NCBI RefSeq assembly: GCF_000372745.1
Contig: NZ_KB889651.1
Span: 1-64,000, forward strand
Reading direction: 5' to 3'
From: Embleya scabrispora DSM 41855
GTDB taxonomy: Bacteria > Actinomycetota > Actinomycetes > Streptomycetales > Streptomycetaceae
DNA: 64,000 bases
In this document: positions 50,720 through 60,056 of the stretch, one piece after another
Numbering within the stretch: position 1 is the first letter of the stretch
How the letters are laid out: every line of letters starts with the position of its first letter
Made by a program: the position numbers and the translations under genes
Notes under the pieces: model-generated
What the model was told of the DNA's origin: nothing
Database searches by the model: none
Seen by the model: the letters and a program-made list of their open reading frames with translations, nothing else

Positions 50720-52876
50720 ATGGGTACACCCAACACCGACGGTGCCGGCGACACCGGTACCGACGCGTCCTCCGTGCCCTGGGGTGCGGACCGGGCGATG
50801 CTCGACCACCTGCTCAACCGGGCACCCATCGGCATGGCGGTGGTCGACCGCGATCTGCGCTGCGTGTGGCTGAACGACCAGCTCGAACGCAGCGGTGGGA
50901 TTCCGCGTGCGCTGCGGCTGGGACGACGGCTCACCGAGGTGTTGCCCGGCCTGCCGGCCGAGACCATCGAGGCGATGATGAGCCAGGTGCTGGAGACCGG
51001 GGTCCCGCTGATCGACCACGAATACCAGGGCCGCACCGCGAGCGACCCGGACCACGTGCACGCCTATTCCACCTCGTTCTTCCGGCTCGACGACAGCACG
51101 GGGGCGCCGGCGGGGGTGTGCTATCTCGTCATCGACGTCACCGACCGCTGGCGGGCCCGGCAGCGGCTCGCGCTGCTCAGCGACATCGGGGCCCGGATCG
51201 GCACCACCCTGGACGTGGCGCGCACCGCGCAGGAACTCGCCGACGTCGCCGTTCCCGACCTGGCCGACTTCGCCGCGGTCGACCTGCTGGAACCGGTGCT
51301 CGGCGGAGTCGAGCCCGCACCCGGCCCGGTCCGCCGGGACAATCCGGAGTTGATCCGGCTCGGCCAGCGCTCGGCGCGCGAGGGCCGCGACAGTACGGTG
51401 GGCGCCGACCCGGCCGAGTCGATCGCCAGCATCGGCGAGCCCGCCCCGGTCGCCCCCAACTCCCCCGGCGCACGCTGCCTGGTCGACGGCAAGGCGGTCC
51501 TGGAACCGGTCCTGGACCCGGCGATCCTGCCCTGGCTGGCCGAGGACAAGGTGTCCTCGGAGCGCACCCGCACGGTGGGCCTGCACTCGATGATGGTGGT
51601 CCCGATCCGGGCGCGCGGCACGATCCTGGGCGTGGCGCACTTCTTCCGTCGGGACACCCCGGACCCGTTCGAGGGCGACGACCTGATCCTGGCCGAGGAG
51701 TTCGTCTCGCGCGCCGCGGTCTCCATCGACAACGCGCGCCGCTTCACCCACGAGCACGCCGCCGCGCTGGCCCTGCAACGCAGCCTGCTGCCGCACGGCC
51801 TGCCTCGGCAGACCGCGGTCGAGGTGGCCAGTCGCTACCTGCCCGCCGACGACCGGGCCGGGGTCGGCGGCGACTGGTTCGACGTGATCCCGCTGTCCGG
51901 CGCCCGGGTCGCGCTGGTGGTCGGCGACGTGGCCGGACACGGCACGCACGCCGCGGCCACGATGGGCCGGCTGCGCGCGTCCGTGCACACCCTGGCCGAC
52001 CTGGACATGCCGCCGGACGAGTTGCTCGCCCATCTCGACGACCTGGTCATCCGGTTCGTCGACGAGGAGGGCATCGGTGAGGGCGGCGTGGACACCACCG
52101 CACTGGGCGCCAGTTGCCTGTACGCGGTGTACGACCCGGTCAGCCGGCTGTGCACGTTCGCCCGCGCCGGGCACCCGCCGCCGGCCCTGGTGCGCCCCGG
52201 CGGCGCTGTGGAGTTCCTCGACCTGCCCGCCGGGCCGCCGCTGGGTCTGGGCGGTCTGCCGTTCGAGTCGGCCGAGTTCGAACTGCCCGAGGGCAGCCTG
52301 CTGGTGCTCTACACCGACGGCCTGGTCGAGACGCGCGATCGGGACGTCGACTTCGGGATGGACCGGCTGCGCACCTCGCTCGCCGAGCCGGACCGGCCCC
52401 TGGACGAGCTGTGCCGCTCGGTACTGGCGACGCTGGCGCACAATCCGCCGCCGGACGACGTGGCCCTGCTGATCGCCCGTACCCGCACCCTGGACTCCTC
52501 GAAGGTGGTGTCCTGGGACCTGCCCGCCGATCCGGCGATCGTGTCCGAGGCCCGTACGCTGGTCGGCCGACAACTCGCCGGGTGGGGGCTGGACGACATC
52601 GCGTTCACCACCGAGCTGGTGATCAGCGAGCTGGTCACCAACGCGATCCGGTACGCGTCCGGGCCGATCCGACTACGGCTGATCCGCGACGACACGCTGA
52701 TCTGCGAGGTGTCCGACGCCACCAGCACCAGCCCCCGGCTGCGCCACGCGCGCACCTCGGACGAGGGCGGGCGCGGGTTGTTCCTGGTCGCCCAGTTCAC
52801 CCAGCGCTGGGGCACCCGCTACACCGGTGACGGCAAGACGATCTGGGCGGAGCAGTTGTTGCCGGGACCGTTGTGA
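50720..52876 (+). CDS. PAS-GAF-SpoIIE phosphatase fused to an RsbW-like kinase domain
   Basis: A 718-residue regulator. PAS domain (about 25-145, IGMAVVDRDLRCVWLNDQLE), GAF domain (about 150-345), SpoIIE PP2C core (about 355-590: GGDWFDVIPL, GDVAGHGTHAAATMGRLR, LYTDGLVETR), and a C-terminal HATPase/RsbW-like domain (about 600-718: ELVISELVTNAIRYASGP, GGRGLFLVAQFTQRWG). Phosphatase and anti-sigma-type kinase therefore lie in one chain, allowing partner switching with an unlinked anti-anti-sigma factor. GGAGGAGGA lies upstream of the ATG. No sigma or STAS protein gene is adjacent. Confidence 0.9.
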   Translation: MGTPNTDGAGDTGTDASSVPWGADRAMLDHLLNRAPIGMAVVDRDLRCVWLNDQLERSGGIPRALRLGRRLTEVLPGLPAETIEAMMSQVLETGVPLIDHEYQGRTASDPDHVHAYSTSFFRLDDSTGAPAGVCYLVIDVTDRWRARQRLALLSDIGARIGTTLDVARTAQELADVAVPDLADFAAVDLLEPVLGGVEPAPGPVRRDNPELIRLGQRSAREGRDSTVGADPAESIASIGEPAPVAPNSPGARCLVDGKAVLEPVLDPAILPWLAEDKVSSERTRTVGLHSMMVVPIRARGTILGVAHFFRRDTPDPFEGDDLILAEEFVSRAAVSIDNARRFTHEHAAALALQRSLLPHGLPRQTAVEVASRYLPADDRAGVGGDWFDVIPLSGARVALVVGDVAGHGTHAAATMGRLRASVHTLADLDMPPDELLAHLDDLVIRFVDEEGIGEGGVDTTALGASCLYAVYDPVSRLCTFARAGHPPPALVRPGGAVEFLDLPAGPPLGLGGLPFESAEFELPEGSLLVLYTDGLVETRDRDVDFGMDRLRTSLAEPDRPLDELCRSVLATLAHNPPPDDVALLIARTRTLDSSKVVSWDLPADPAIVSEARTLVGRQLAGWGLDDIAFTTELVISELVTNAIRYASGPIRLRLIRDDTLICEVSDATSTSPRLRHARTSDEGGRGLFLVAQFTQRWGTRYTGDGKTIWAEQLLPGPL

Positions 52877-53010
52877 GCCCGGCGGCGCCGCGGGCCCGGT
52901 ACACCCACACGCCGATGGTCGCCCTCCGGCCGGTCTTCATCGGCCCGGGACCGGGCGACGCGCCGCCGGCGCTCCATTGCATCGCCGCAACCCCTGCTAC
53001 GGTTTTTCGC

Positions 53011-53814
53011 ATGTCAGGAACCATCCCCCGCGAATCAGGAAGTGGCCAGGGATATCGCGGGCGCAACTCCACTGCGGACCGCGCCTTGGACATCCTCCTG
53101 CTGTTCGGCGACGACCGACTCGCGCTGTCCGCGACCCAGGTCGCCGAACACCTGGGCGTCGCCCGCTCCACCGCGTACCGCTATCTACAGAGCCTGACCT
53201 CCAACGGGTTTCTGGAGGAGAACGACGCCGGCTCCGGATTTCGGCTCGGGCCCCGGGTGTTGGATCTGGCCCGGTTGGCCCGCAAGGGAGTCGGTCTGTC
53301 CGAGCTGGCCCGTCCGGTGATGCGCACGCTGGCCCGCGCGGTCGGCCAGCCGGTGCTGCTGACCCGCCGGGCCGGCGACGCGGTGGTCTGCCTCGAACGC
53401 GAGGAGGCCGTGCACACGTTGCGACTGTCCTACGAACGCGGACAGGTGCTGCCGGTCAACGCCGGCGCCGCCGCCTTGACCCTGTTGGCCTGGGCCGACC
53501 ACGCCGAACTCGACCGTCTGCTGGCACGCCCGCTCGCCCGCTTCACCGACGCCACCGTGACCGACCCCGAGCGGTTGCGCGCCCGACTCGCCGAGATCCG
53601 CACCCGGGGCTACGCGGTGGCGCGTGGCGAACTCGACCCGGACGTGCTCGGCATCGGCGCCCCGGTGCGCCGCGAGGACGGCGACGTCGTGGCGGCGGTG
53701 AGCATCGCGGCGCTGTCCCACCGGGTGCCCGACGAGCAGGTACCGAACTACGTGGCGGCGGTGGTCGCCTCGGCCACCGAACTGTCCGTTCAGGTGGCCC
53801 GGATGGGCCTGTAG
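53011..53814 (+). CDS. IclR-family regulator
   Basis: A 267-residue regulator. The winged helix-turn-helix (about 22-85) contains LSATQVAEHLGVARSTAYRY and LQSLTSNGFLEEND; the C-terminal effector domain (about 100-265) ends with ALSHRVPDEQVPNYVAAVVA, typical of the IclR ligand domain. The chosen ATG at 53011 follows a TACGGT -10-like box by 7 bases, so the mRNA may be leaderless. The next gene downstream is on the other strand. Its targets are unknown; IclR proteins usually govern aromatic or carboxylate catabolism. Confidence 0.88.
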   Translation: MSGTIPRESGSGQGYRGRNSTADRALDILLLFGDDRLALSATQVAEHLGVARSTAYRYLQSLTSNGFLEENDAGSGFRLGPRVLDLARLARKGVGLSELARPVMRTLARAVGQPVLLTRRAGDAVVCLEREEAVHTLRLSYERGQVLPVNAGAAALTLLAWADHAELDRLLARPLARFTDATVTDPERLRARLAEIRTRGYAVARGELDPDVLGIGAPVRREDGDVVAAVSIAALSHRVPDEQVPNYVAAVVASATELSVQVARMGL

Positions 53815-53839
53815 GGCGACGCGGTATGGACGGTCGCCC
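53814..53839. terminator. Hairpin at the end of the IclR gene
   Basis: GGGCGAC (53814-53820) and GTCGCCC (53833-53839) form a 7-bp perfect stem at the stop codon, between convergent genes. A longer GC dyad follows (about 53845-53872). Confidence 0.5.
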
Positions 53840-53894
53840 GGCGCGGGCCGGCCGTCGGCCGGGCCGCCGCCGCAGGGCGGATCGCGGTGCGCGC

Positions 53895-54377
53895 TCAGCG
53901 ACGCGACTCGGGACCCCCCGAGGCCGGGTCGGCCGGTGGCGGTGGCGCGGTGCCGGGCGAGCCGAAGGTCAGGCCGGTGAAGTCCCGTCCCTGGACGACC
54001 GGGCCGTGCTGGGTTCCGCCACTGATCGTGTTGTGCACCGCACCCGCTGCCTGATCCGGCACCAATGGGGCCAACTCGTCGAGCAGCGCGCGCAGTTCCG
54101 CCGCCGCCACCGGATCGGCGCGAAGCAGGCGGCGCAGCCGGGTGCGCCATTCCGCCTCGACGTCCGCGATCACCAGGTCGTCGCCGGCTTCCCGGGCGAC
54201 GGACAACTCGCGTTGGGAGGACTCCAGTTCGCGTTCGACCGCGCTCCCCTGGGCCGGGTCGCCACGGCCGAACAGGGCGGCGATCCGGGCCCGGGCCTGC
54301 GCCCAGGACTCCGACACCATCAGTCCGACCATCGTGGTCGCGCCCGATGCCGCCAACGTCATCAGCTCTGCCTCCAC
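53895..54377 (-). CDS. Uncharacterised protein with GGTQHGPVVQGRDF motif
   Basis: A 160-residue protein. The N-terminus is MEAELMTLAASGATTMVGLM followed by VSESWAQARARIAALF, then a helical mid-region with a Glu/Arg-rich coil (about 45-100). The C-terminal part has HNTISGGTQHGPVVQGRDF, a repeat-like strand motif seen in actinobacterial proteins near NLR-, CHAT- or trypsin-type modules, and ends Pro-rich. I recall the pattern but not an established function. The start is a GTG at 54377. It stands alone between the IclR gene and an HxlR fusion gene. No membrane segment is certain. Confidence 0.6.
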   Translation of the reverse strand: MEAELMTLAASGATTMVGLMVSESWAQARARIAALFGRGDPAQGSAVERELESSQRELSVAREAGDDLVIADVEAEWRTRLRRLLRADPVAAAELRALLDELAPLVPDQAAGAVHNTISGGTQHGPVVQGRDFTGLTFGSPGTAPPPPADPASGGPESRR

Positions 54378-54609
54378 ACCGACCCCCGCAGTTGTGGCCG
54401 TCGAGGCGGGCCGACCGACGCGCATCGCCCACCCCGAACCGCGTCGTCGCCGAGTCCGTCGTCGCGGGCCCGCCGTTGGGCGCATTGTTGCCCACATCCG
54501 CCCCCGAACACGCCGATTTCGCCGAAGTCGCCCGCGTTGGGCAAGGCCGCCCCACGCGACGAGCGCGGCGCAGGGCCGCGGGTGCCAGCTGCGGGCGAGT
54601 CCGGATGTC

Positions 54610-55521
54610 CTACCGATCGACCGGTTGCTCGCCGCGCGTCGCCCGGGTCGAGCGGGTGTCGATCAGGGTGAGCGCGTCCTCCACGGAGCCGGCCGGATCC
54701 GGGAGCGGGTAGAGCACGCCGCAGATGGTACGGGTGTCGTCCAGGAGCAGGGTCAGTCGCTTGAGCCGGTCCACGCCGGCCGCCCGGAACGTGGGCAGCC
54801 GCAGCGCTGCGGTCAGTTCCAGGTCGGCGTCCGAGAGCAGCGGGAACGGGATGTTCGCGTGCGCGGCGAACGAGGCCAATTGGTCCGGGCGTTGGGTGCT
54901 CACGCCGAATACGGAGGCGCCGCGGTCGGTGAACCGGTCCAGCCGGTCGCGGTAGGTGCACGATTCCAGCGTGCAGCCGGGCGCGCCGGGGATCTCGTCC
55001 CAGCCGGGCGGGTATCCCTGGAGGCCGGGTGCGTACGCGCCGGGGAAGCAGTACAGCACCGTCCACGCGGTGTCCGCGACCGGGTCGACGCGCGCGTCGG
55101 CGGTGGTGCGCAGGGTCAGAACGGGCAGCCGGGTACCGACCAGGGCGTGCGCCTGACGTGCCTCGGCCGAGTCGGATTCCCCCGTGGCGGTGAGCGTGCC
55201 GTCGCCCAGGACGTGCCGCGAGCCCCAGTTCTGCAGTGCGACCAGGACCGGGAGCAGACCGCGACCGGACGCGGTGAGGTGGTACTCGTAACGCGGCGGG
55301 TGCGGGTGGTAGAGCCGCTTCTCCAGCACCCCGTGGTCCACCAGCGCCTTCAGCCGTTGGGCCAGCACCTTGCGGCTGATCCCGACCTGCTCGTGCAGCG
55401 CGCCGAACTGGTGCACGCCCGCCGCGACATCGCGGATCAGCAGCAGGGTCCACCAGTCGCCGACGATGCCGAGCGCCTGGGTGATGGCGCAATCGGCGTC
55501 CGTCAGATCCGTGTATCGCAT
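54610..55521 (-). CDS. HxlR-type regulator fused to a PrxQ-like peroxiredoxin
   Basis: A 303-residue fusion. Residues 1-110 are an HxlR winged-helix domain with the family cysteine C11 (TDADCAITQALGIVGDWWT) and SRKVLAQRLKALVDHGVLEK. Residues 125-285 are a thioredoxin-fold peroxiredoxin of the bacterioferritin-comigratory (PrxQ) class: GAPGCTLESCTYRD gives peroxidatic C183 and resolving C188, five residues apart. A 14-residue insertion precedes the active site. The fusion could sense peroxide directly and change DNA binding. The ATG at 55521 has GAGG upstream. It is divergent from an MFS exporter, and tandem repeats lie between them. Confidence 0.88.
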   Translation of the reverse strand: MRYTDLTDADCAITQALGIVGDWWTLLLIRDVAAGVHQFGALHEQVGISRKVLAQRLKALVDHGVLEKRLYHPHPPRYEYHLTASGRGLLPVLVALQNWGSRHVLGDGTLTATGESDSAEARQAHALVGTRLPVLTLRTTADARVDPVADTAWTVLYCFPGAYAPGLQGYPPGWDEIPGAPGCTLESCTYRDRLDRFTDRGASVFGVSTQRPDQLASFAAHANIPFPLLSDADLELTAALRLPTFRAAGVDRLKRLTLLLDDTRTICGVLYPLPDPAGSVEDALTLIDTRSTRATRGEQPVDR

Positions 55522-55567
55522 GTGACCTCGCCTTGCCTGGTTCGACCCGCCCACTATAGTGAGTTTC

Positions 55568-55589
55568 CATTGGTTACTCATTGGTTACT
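55568..55589. promoter_or_regulatory. Tandem 11-bp direct repeat, candidate operator of the HxlR-Prx fusion
   Basis: CATTGGTTACT occurs twice without a gap (55568-55578 and 55579-55589), followed by CA. The 130-bp divergent region between the HxlR-Prx and MFS genes is otherwise unremarkable except for ACTATAGTGAGT just to the left. Both repeat copies lie on one face or an 11-bp helical period, as expected for two dimers binding side by side. Confidence 0.6.
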
Positions 55590-55651
55590 CACTCGCTCGT
55601 CCGACGGCCCCGGCCGGACCGCCCGGCGGGCCACGCATCTCGGGGACGCAG

Positions 55652-56902
55652 ATGAGCGAAACGACGCGCGAGACCGGCGCAACCACCGGGACCCCTCGCA
55701 CGACCGGCGCCTTCCGGCGCTACTGGACCGCCTCGACCATCAGCCACGCCGGCGACGCGGTGACCGCCGTCGCCTTGCCGCTGGTGGCGCTCCAGGGCCT
55801 GCACGCGAGCAGCCTTCAGGTCAGCCTGATCACCGTCGCGCAATACACCGCGTGGATCCTGATCGGGCTGCCGGCCGGGGTGATCGTGCAGCGACTGCCG
55901 CTGCGCGGCACCCAGGTCGCGATGGATGTGCTGCGGGCCGTCGCGGTCGCGTCCGTCCCGCTCGCGTGGGCCCTGGACGTGCTGCGCCTGTGGCAGTTGA
56001 TCGTGGTCGCCTTCGTGGTCGGCCTGGCGAGCGTGGTCTTCGACGTGGGCAACGCGACGCTGCTGCCGTCGATCGTGAGCAAGGAGGAGTTGACCGCCCG
56101 CAACAGCCTCACCTCGGGCTCCGTCTCGGCCACCCAGCTCGGCGGGCCGTCGCTGGGCGGTGTGCTGGTGCAACTGTGCGGCGCCGCGAACGGGCTGCTG
56201 GTGGACGCGGTCAGCTACCTGGTGTCCGCGGTGCTGTTGCGCGGCCTGCCGCGGCCCGCCCGATCGGCGCCGCCCACCACCGGGCCCTCGGTGTCCGCGC
56301 TGATCTCCGAGGGGCTGCGCTACGTGCGCCGGCACCCGGTGATCCGCCCGTGCGTGGCCGCGGCGACCACCGTCAACTTCGCCTGCGGCGCGCTGCTGGC
56401 GCTCGCCCCGGCGTTCCTGGTCCGCACCCTGGACGCACCGGCCGCGCTGGTGGGCGTGCTGATCGCCTCCGAGGGGGTGGGCAGCCTGCTCGCCGCGGCG
56501 CTGACTCCGCGCCTGGTCGCCCGGGTGGGCAGTGCCCGCGCCCTGCTGGGGGCCTCGCTCTTCGCCGCCGTCGCGCTCGGGTTCGTGTCGGCGGCCGGCC
56601 ACGGTCTCGGGCTGTTGGTCTTCGCCGTGGCGAACGCGGGCTTCGGCGCCGGGGTCGTGGTGCTCAGCATCCTCACCCGCACCCACCGGCAGACGGTGAC
56701 CCCGCCGGACCTGCTGCCCCGGGTGATGGCCACGGTCCGGTTCGTGTCCTGGGGCGCGATCCCGATCGGCGCGCTGGCCGCCGGGCTGACCGCGACCTGG
56801 CTGGGCAACCGAGGCGCCCTGGGCACGCTGTCCGGGATCGCCTTCCTGGCCCCTCTCGTGCTGTGGGCGAGCCCGATCCGCACGCGGCGGGAACTGACCT
56901 GA
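55652..56902 (+). CDS. MFS exporter
   Basis: Major facilitator of 416 residues with about 12 transmembrane segments, of the DHA1/enterobactin-exporter-like group. Family features: SHAGDAVTAVALPLVALQG, LPAGVIVQRLPLRG (cytoplasmic loop 2-3 region), FDVGNATLLPSIVSKEELTA, and GSLLAAALTPRLVARVGSAR. It probably expels a drug or metabolite. The start ATG at 55652 is preceded by GGGGA. It is divergent from the HxlR-peroxiredoxin regulator and is its likely target; oxidative or quinone-like compounds could induce it. Confidence 0.9.
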   Translation: MSETTRETGATTGTPRTTGAFRRYWTASTISHAGDAVTAVALPLVALQGLHASSLQVSLITVAQYTAWILIGLPAGVIVQRLPLRGTQVAMDVLRAVAVASVPLAWALDVLRLWQLIVVAFVVGLASVVFDVGNATLLPSIVSKEELTARNSLTSGSVSATQLGGPSLGGVLVQLCGAANGLLVDAVSYLVSAVLLRGLPRPARSAPPTTGPSVSALISEGLRYVRRHPVIRPCVAAATTVNFACGALLALAPAFLVRTLDAPAALVGVLIASEGVGSLLAAALTPRLVARVGSARALLGASLFAAVALGFVSAAGHGLGLLVFAVANAGFGAGVVVLSILTRTHRQTVTPPDLLPRVMATVRFVSWGAIPIGALAAGLTATWLGNRGALGTLSGIAFLAPLVLWASPIRTRRELT

Positions 56903-57741
56903 CCGCGCGGCCGGGCCGCATGGCCGCGGTCGGAGCCGGGTCCGGCACCGGGCCGGGATCGGGGTCGATGCCGGGAGCGGGGTCGGCGCCGGCGTCGAAG
57001 TCGCCGGGCTCCCTAACCGGCCCCGTGCCCCTCGTCAACCCCCGCCGGCCGAACCGATTTCGGCTCCCGCGCCGACTCTCCCGTCCGCATCGGGAAACCA
57101 GGTGACCGCACCCGAGTTCTTGATCTACCTTGGGCGCATGGATGTGACCCGCAAGCGGATCGGTGAGCCGCGCCACGCGTTCGGCAACCGCCCGCGGAGC
57201 GCGCATCCGACGACGAACCGGGAGCCGTGGAAGGGCCGTTGGCCCGATCGCTCCGGGTCGCCTCGCGGCTGAACCGCCACCGGTAGGCGGTGCGACGACC
57301 ATGGTCGTCGCACCCGCCGGCCCCCGGCCGAACAGTCGCCTCCGAGCCGACCCGAAGGCCGCCGCCCCGCGCCGAGCCCGGTCCGTACCGGCTCCGCCGG
57401 CGCCCGCATCCTGATCCTCCATCGACCGACCATGCCGCGCCCCGCGCCGCACCGGTCCGGCACACCGCCACGCCCGCACACCGGCGTCCGGCGTCGCCGA
57501 CCGACGCGTGCGCGGCGCGTCCATGGGTCGATGGGGTGTGTCCGGTAGCGCGCGCACCGGTCCCGGCGGCCACCGCGCCCCGGCATGCCGGCCATCCGAC
57601 GAAACCCCTCTCCCACCGTGCCGTTCACCCACCGCACGCGGCCCTGCCGCGCGCCGGGCCGACTCGGCGGGGCGACGGGTCGATGGCGGCTGCCCGGATT
57701 CGTCACCATCCATCCCATCCAGCAGGAGAGAAGACCCCGTC
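56903..57741. other. Long stretch with little coding evidence
   Basis: About 840 bp between the MFS and EF-G genes. A 44-codon ORF (57138-57272, product starting MDVTRKRIGEPRH) follows a TACCTT box by a few bases and might be leaderless, but its composition is not convincing. Downstream lies a perfect 26-bp palindrome (57289-57314). The EF-G ribosome site (AGGAGAG) is near 57723, an unusually long distance before its ATG. Other frames look like GC shadows. Confidence 0.4.
57289..57314. repeat. Perfect 26-bp palindrome upstream of EF-G
   Basis: The sequence GGTGCGACGACCA followed by its complement TGGTCGTCGCACC, centred on CCATGG. It lies 428 bp before the EF-G start in a gene-poor region. 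It could be an operator for a homodimeric repressor, or a terminator. There is no T-tract. Confidence 0.75.
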
Positions 57742-59862
57742 ATGACCACAACCGCCCGCGACCTCGCCGGCATCCGCAACATCGGGATCATGGCCCACAT
57801 CGACGCCGGCAAGACCACCACGACCGAGCGGATCCTGTTCTACACGGGCGTCTCGCACCGGATCGGCGAAGTCCACAACGGCACCACCACGACGGACTGG
57901 ATGCCGCAGGAGCGCGATCGCGGCATCACCATCACCTCCGCCGCGATCACCTGCGACTGGACCCTGGACGGGGTGAGCCATCGGATCAACCTCATCGACA
58001 CACCCGGCCATGTCGACTTCACCGTCGAGGTGGAACGCTGCCTGCGCGTGCTCGACGGCGCGGTGACCGTATTCGACGGGGTCGCCGGGGTCGAGCCGCA
58101 GTCCGAGACGGTGTGGCGGCAGGCGGACCGCTACCGGGTGCCCCGGATCTGCTTCGTCAACAAACTCGACCGCACCGGCGCCGAGTTCCATCGGTGCGTC
58201 GAGATGATCGGCGAACGACTGGGCGCGGTGGCCCTGGTCGTGCAGTTGCCGATCGGCGCCGAGGCGGACTTCCGCGGTGTGGTCGACCTGGTCCGTATGC
58301 GGGCCCTGCTGTGGTCCGCCGAGAGCGGACTCGGCGAGGCGTACGAGGACGCCGAGATCCCGGCCGCGCACCTGGCGACCGCGCTCGCCTGGCGTGGCCG
58401 GCTGCTGGAGACCGTGGCCGAACACGACGAGGCGATGTTGGAGCTGTACCTGGCGGGCGAGGAGCCCACCGAGGCACAGTTGCACGCCGCGATCCGCCGG
58501 GTCACCATCGCGTCCGGTCTCGACGAAGGCCGCACCGTAACCCCCGTTCTGTGCGGAACCGCTTTCAAGAACAAGGGAGTTCAGCCACTGCTCGACGCCG
58601 TCGTGCGCTACCTGCCGTCACCGCTGGACGTAGACGCGATCGTGGGTCACGCGGTCGACGCGCCACAGACCGAGGTCCGGCGCCGGCCGTCGGACGAACA
58701 GCCGCTCGCGGCACTGGCGTTCAAGATCGCCAGTGATCCGCACCTGGGCAAGCTGACCTTCATCCGGGTGTACTCGGGCCGACTCGCCGCCGGCGACCAG
58801 GTGCAGAATCCGGTCAAGGGCCGCAAGGAACGCGTCGGCAAGATCTACCGCGTGCACGCCGACAAACGAGAGGAGATCGCGTCCGTGGGCGCCGGCGACA
58901 TCGTCGCGGTGATGGGGCTGCGGCAGACCACCACCGGCGAGACGCTGTGCGATTCGGCGCACCCGGTGATCCTGGAATCGATGGACTTCCCGACCCCGGT
59001 GCTGGAGGTGGCCATCGAACCCAGGTCCCGGGCGGACCAGGAGAAACTGGGCGTCGCCATCCAGCGCCTGGCCGAGGAGGACCCGTCCTTCCGGGTCAAG
59101 ACCGATCGGGAGACCGGCCAGACCATCGTGTCGGGCATGGGCGAACTGCACCTGGAGGTGCTGGTCGACCGGATGCGGCTGGAGTTCGACGTCGCGGCCG
59201 ACGTCGGCCGGCCCCGGGTCGCCTACCGCGAGACGGTGCGCGCGGCGGTGCCCGGGCACGACTACACCTATCGCAAGCAGACCGGCGGCAAGGGCCAGTA
59301 CGCCAAGGTCCGGATCGCGATCGAACCACTGGAGGGAGAGGGCTACGAGTTCGTCGACAAGATCACCGGCGGGCGCGTCCCGAAGGAGTACATCCCGTCG
59401 GTGGACGCGGGCTGCCGAGCGGCGATGGAGTTCGGGGTGCTGGCCGGCTACCCGCTCACCGGCCTTCGGGTCACCCTGCTCGACGGCGACTTCCACGACG
59501 TCGACTCGTCCGAGATGGCCTTCCGGATCGCCGGTTCGCTGGCCTTCAAGGAGGCCGCGCGGCTCGCGTCGCCGGCGCTGCTCGAACCGACGATGGCGGT
59601 CGAGGTGACCACGCCCGAGGACTACCTGGGTGAGGTCATCGGCAACCTCAACGCCCGGCGCGGGCAGGTCGCCACGATGACCGAACGCTCCGGCGCCAAG
59701 GTGGTCACGGCGCTGGTGCCGCTCGCCGAGATGTTCGGCTACGTGGGCGACCTGCGCGGCCGGACCTCGGGTCGGGCGAGCTACACGATGGAGTTCGCCG
59801 CGTACGCCCCGGTGCCCGGGCACGTCGCGGAGGCGATCCTGGCCAAGGCGGGCGCCGCGTAG
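57742..59862 (+). CDS. fusA: Elongation factor G paralogue
   Basis: A 706-residue translational GTPase that would move tRNAs and mRNA through the ribosome. The G-domain is complete: P-loop [12 protein letters not shown] (18-29), RGITITSAA switch region, DTPGHVDF (G3), NKLD (G4). Domains II-V follow, with EFG-type IV domain ([32 protein letters not shown]) and V domain ([20 protein letters not shown]). No rpsL, rpsG or tuf gene is adjacent, so this is not the str operon copy. Extra EF-G copies may be specialised or confer resistance to EF-G inhibitors (inference). The ATG at 57742 follows AGGAGAG at longer-than-usual spacing. A strong terminator follows. Confidence 0.92.
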   Translation: MTTTARDLAGIRNIGIMAHIDAGKTTTTERILFYTGVSHRIGEVHNGTTTTDWMPQERDRGITITSAAITCDWTLDGVSHRINLIDTPGHVDFTVEVERCLRVLDGAVTVFDGVAGVEPQSETVWRQADRYRVPRICFVNKLDRTGAEFHRCVEMIGERLGAVALVVQLPIGAEADFRGVVDLVRMRALLWSAESGLGEAYEDAEIPAAHLATALAWRGRLLETVAEHDEAMLELYLAGEEPTEAQLHAAIRRVTIASGLDEGRTVTPVLCGTAFKNKGVQPLLDAVVRYLPSPLDVDAIVGHAVDAPQTEVRRRPSDEQPLAALAFKIASDPHLGKLTFIRVYSGRLAAGDQVQNPVKGRKERVGKIYRVHADKREEIASVGAGDIVAVMGLRQTTTGETLCDSAHPVILESMDFPTPVLEVAIEPRSRADQEKLGVAIQRLAEEDPSFRVKTDRETGQTIVSGMGELHLEVLVDRMRLEFDVAADVGRPRVAYRETVRAAVPGHDYTYRKQTGGKGQYAKVRIAIEPLEGEGYEFVDKITGGRVPKEYIPSVDAGCRAAMEFGVLAGYPLTGLRVTLLDGDFHDVDSSEMAFRIAGSLAFKEAARLASPALLEPTMAVEVTTPEDYLGEVIGNLNARRGQVATMTERSGAKVVTALVPLAEMFGYVGDLRGRTSGRASYTMEFAAYAPVPGHVAEAILAKAGAA

Positions 59863-59916
59863 TCGCCGACGGGGGCGCGGGGTTCCGCTCGACATGCGGG
59901 ATTCCGCCCCCCGAAG

Positions 59917-59951
59917 GGGTCTCCCGTCGCGATCGACGCGGCGGGAGACCC
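59917..59951 (+). terminator. Terminator of the EF-G gene
   Basis: GGGTCTCCCG (59917-59926) and CGGGAGACCC (59942-59951) form a perfect 10-bp stem with a 15-base loop, 55 bases after the EF-G stop. Confidence 0.7.
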
Positions 59952-60056
59952 GCCTCCCGGCGCGGCGGGCGAACACGGCTTCGTCGGGCGCGGCGACGGC
60001 GGACGCGGCCGCGTTCGGGATCCGGCCGCGGCCGAGCCGGTGCGCGATCGGCCGGC

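Noticed and set aside
57138-57272. 44-codon ORF MDVTRKRIGEPRH...
   Set aside because: A promoter-like TACCTT precedes it, but composition is weak, there is no homology I can recall, and it may be random. Noted only in the intergenic entry.
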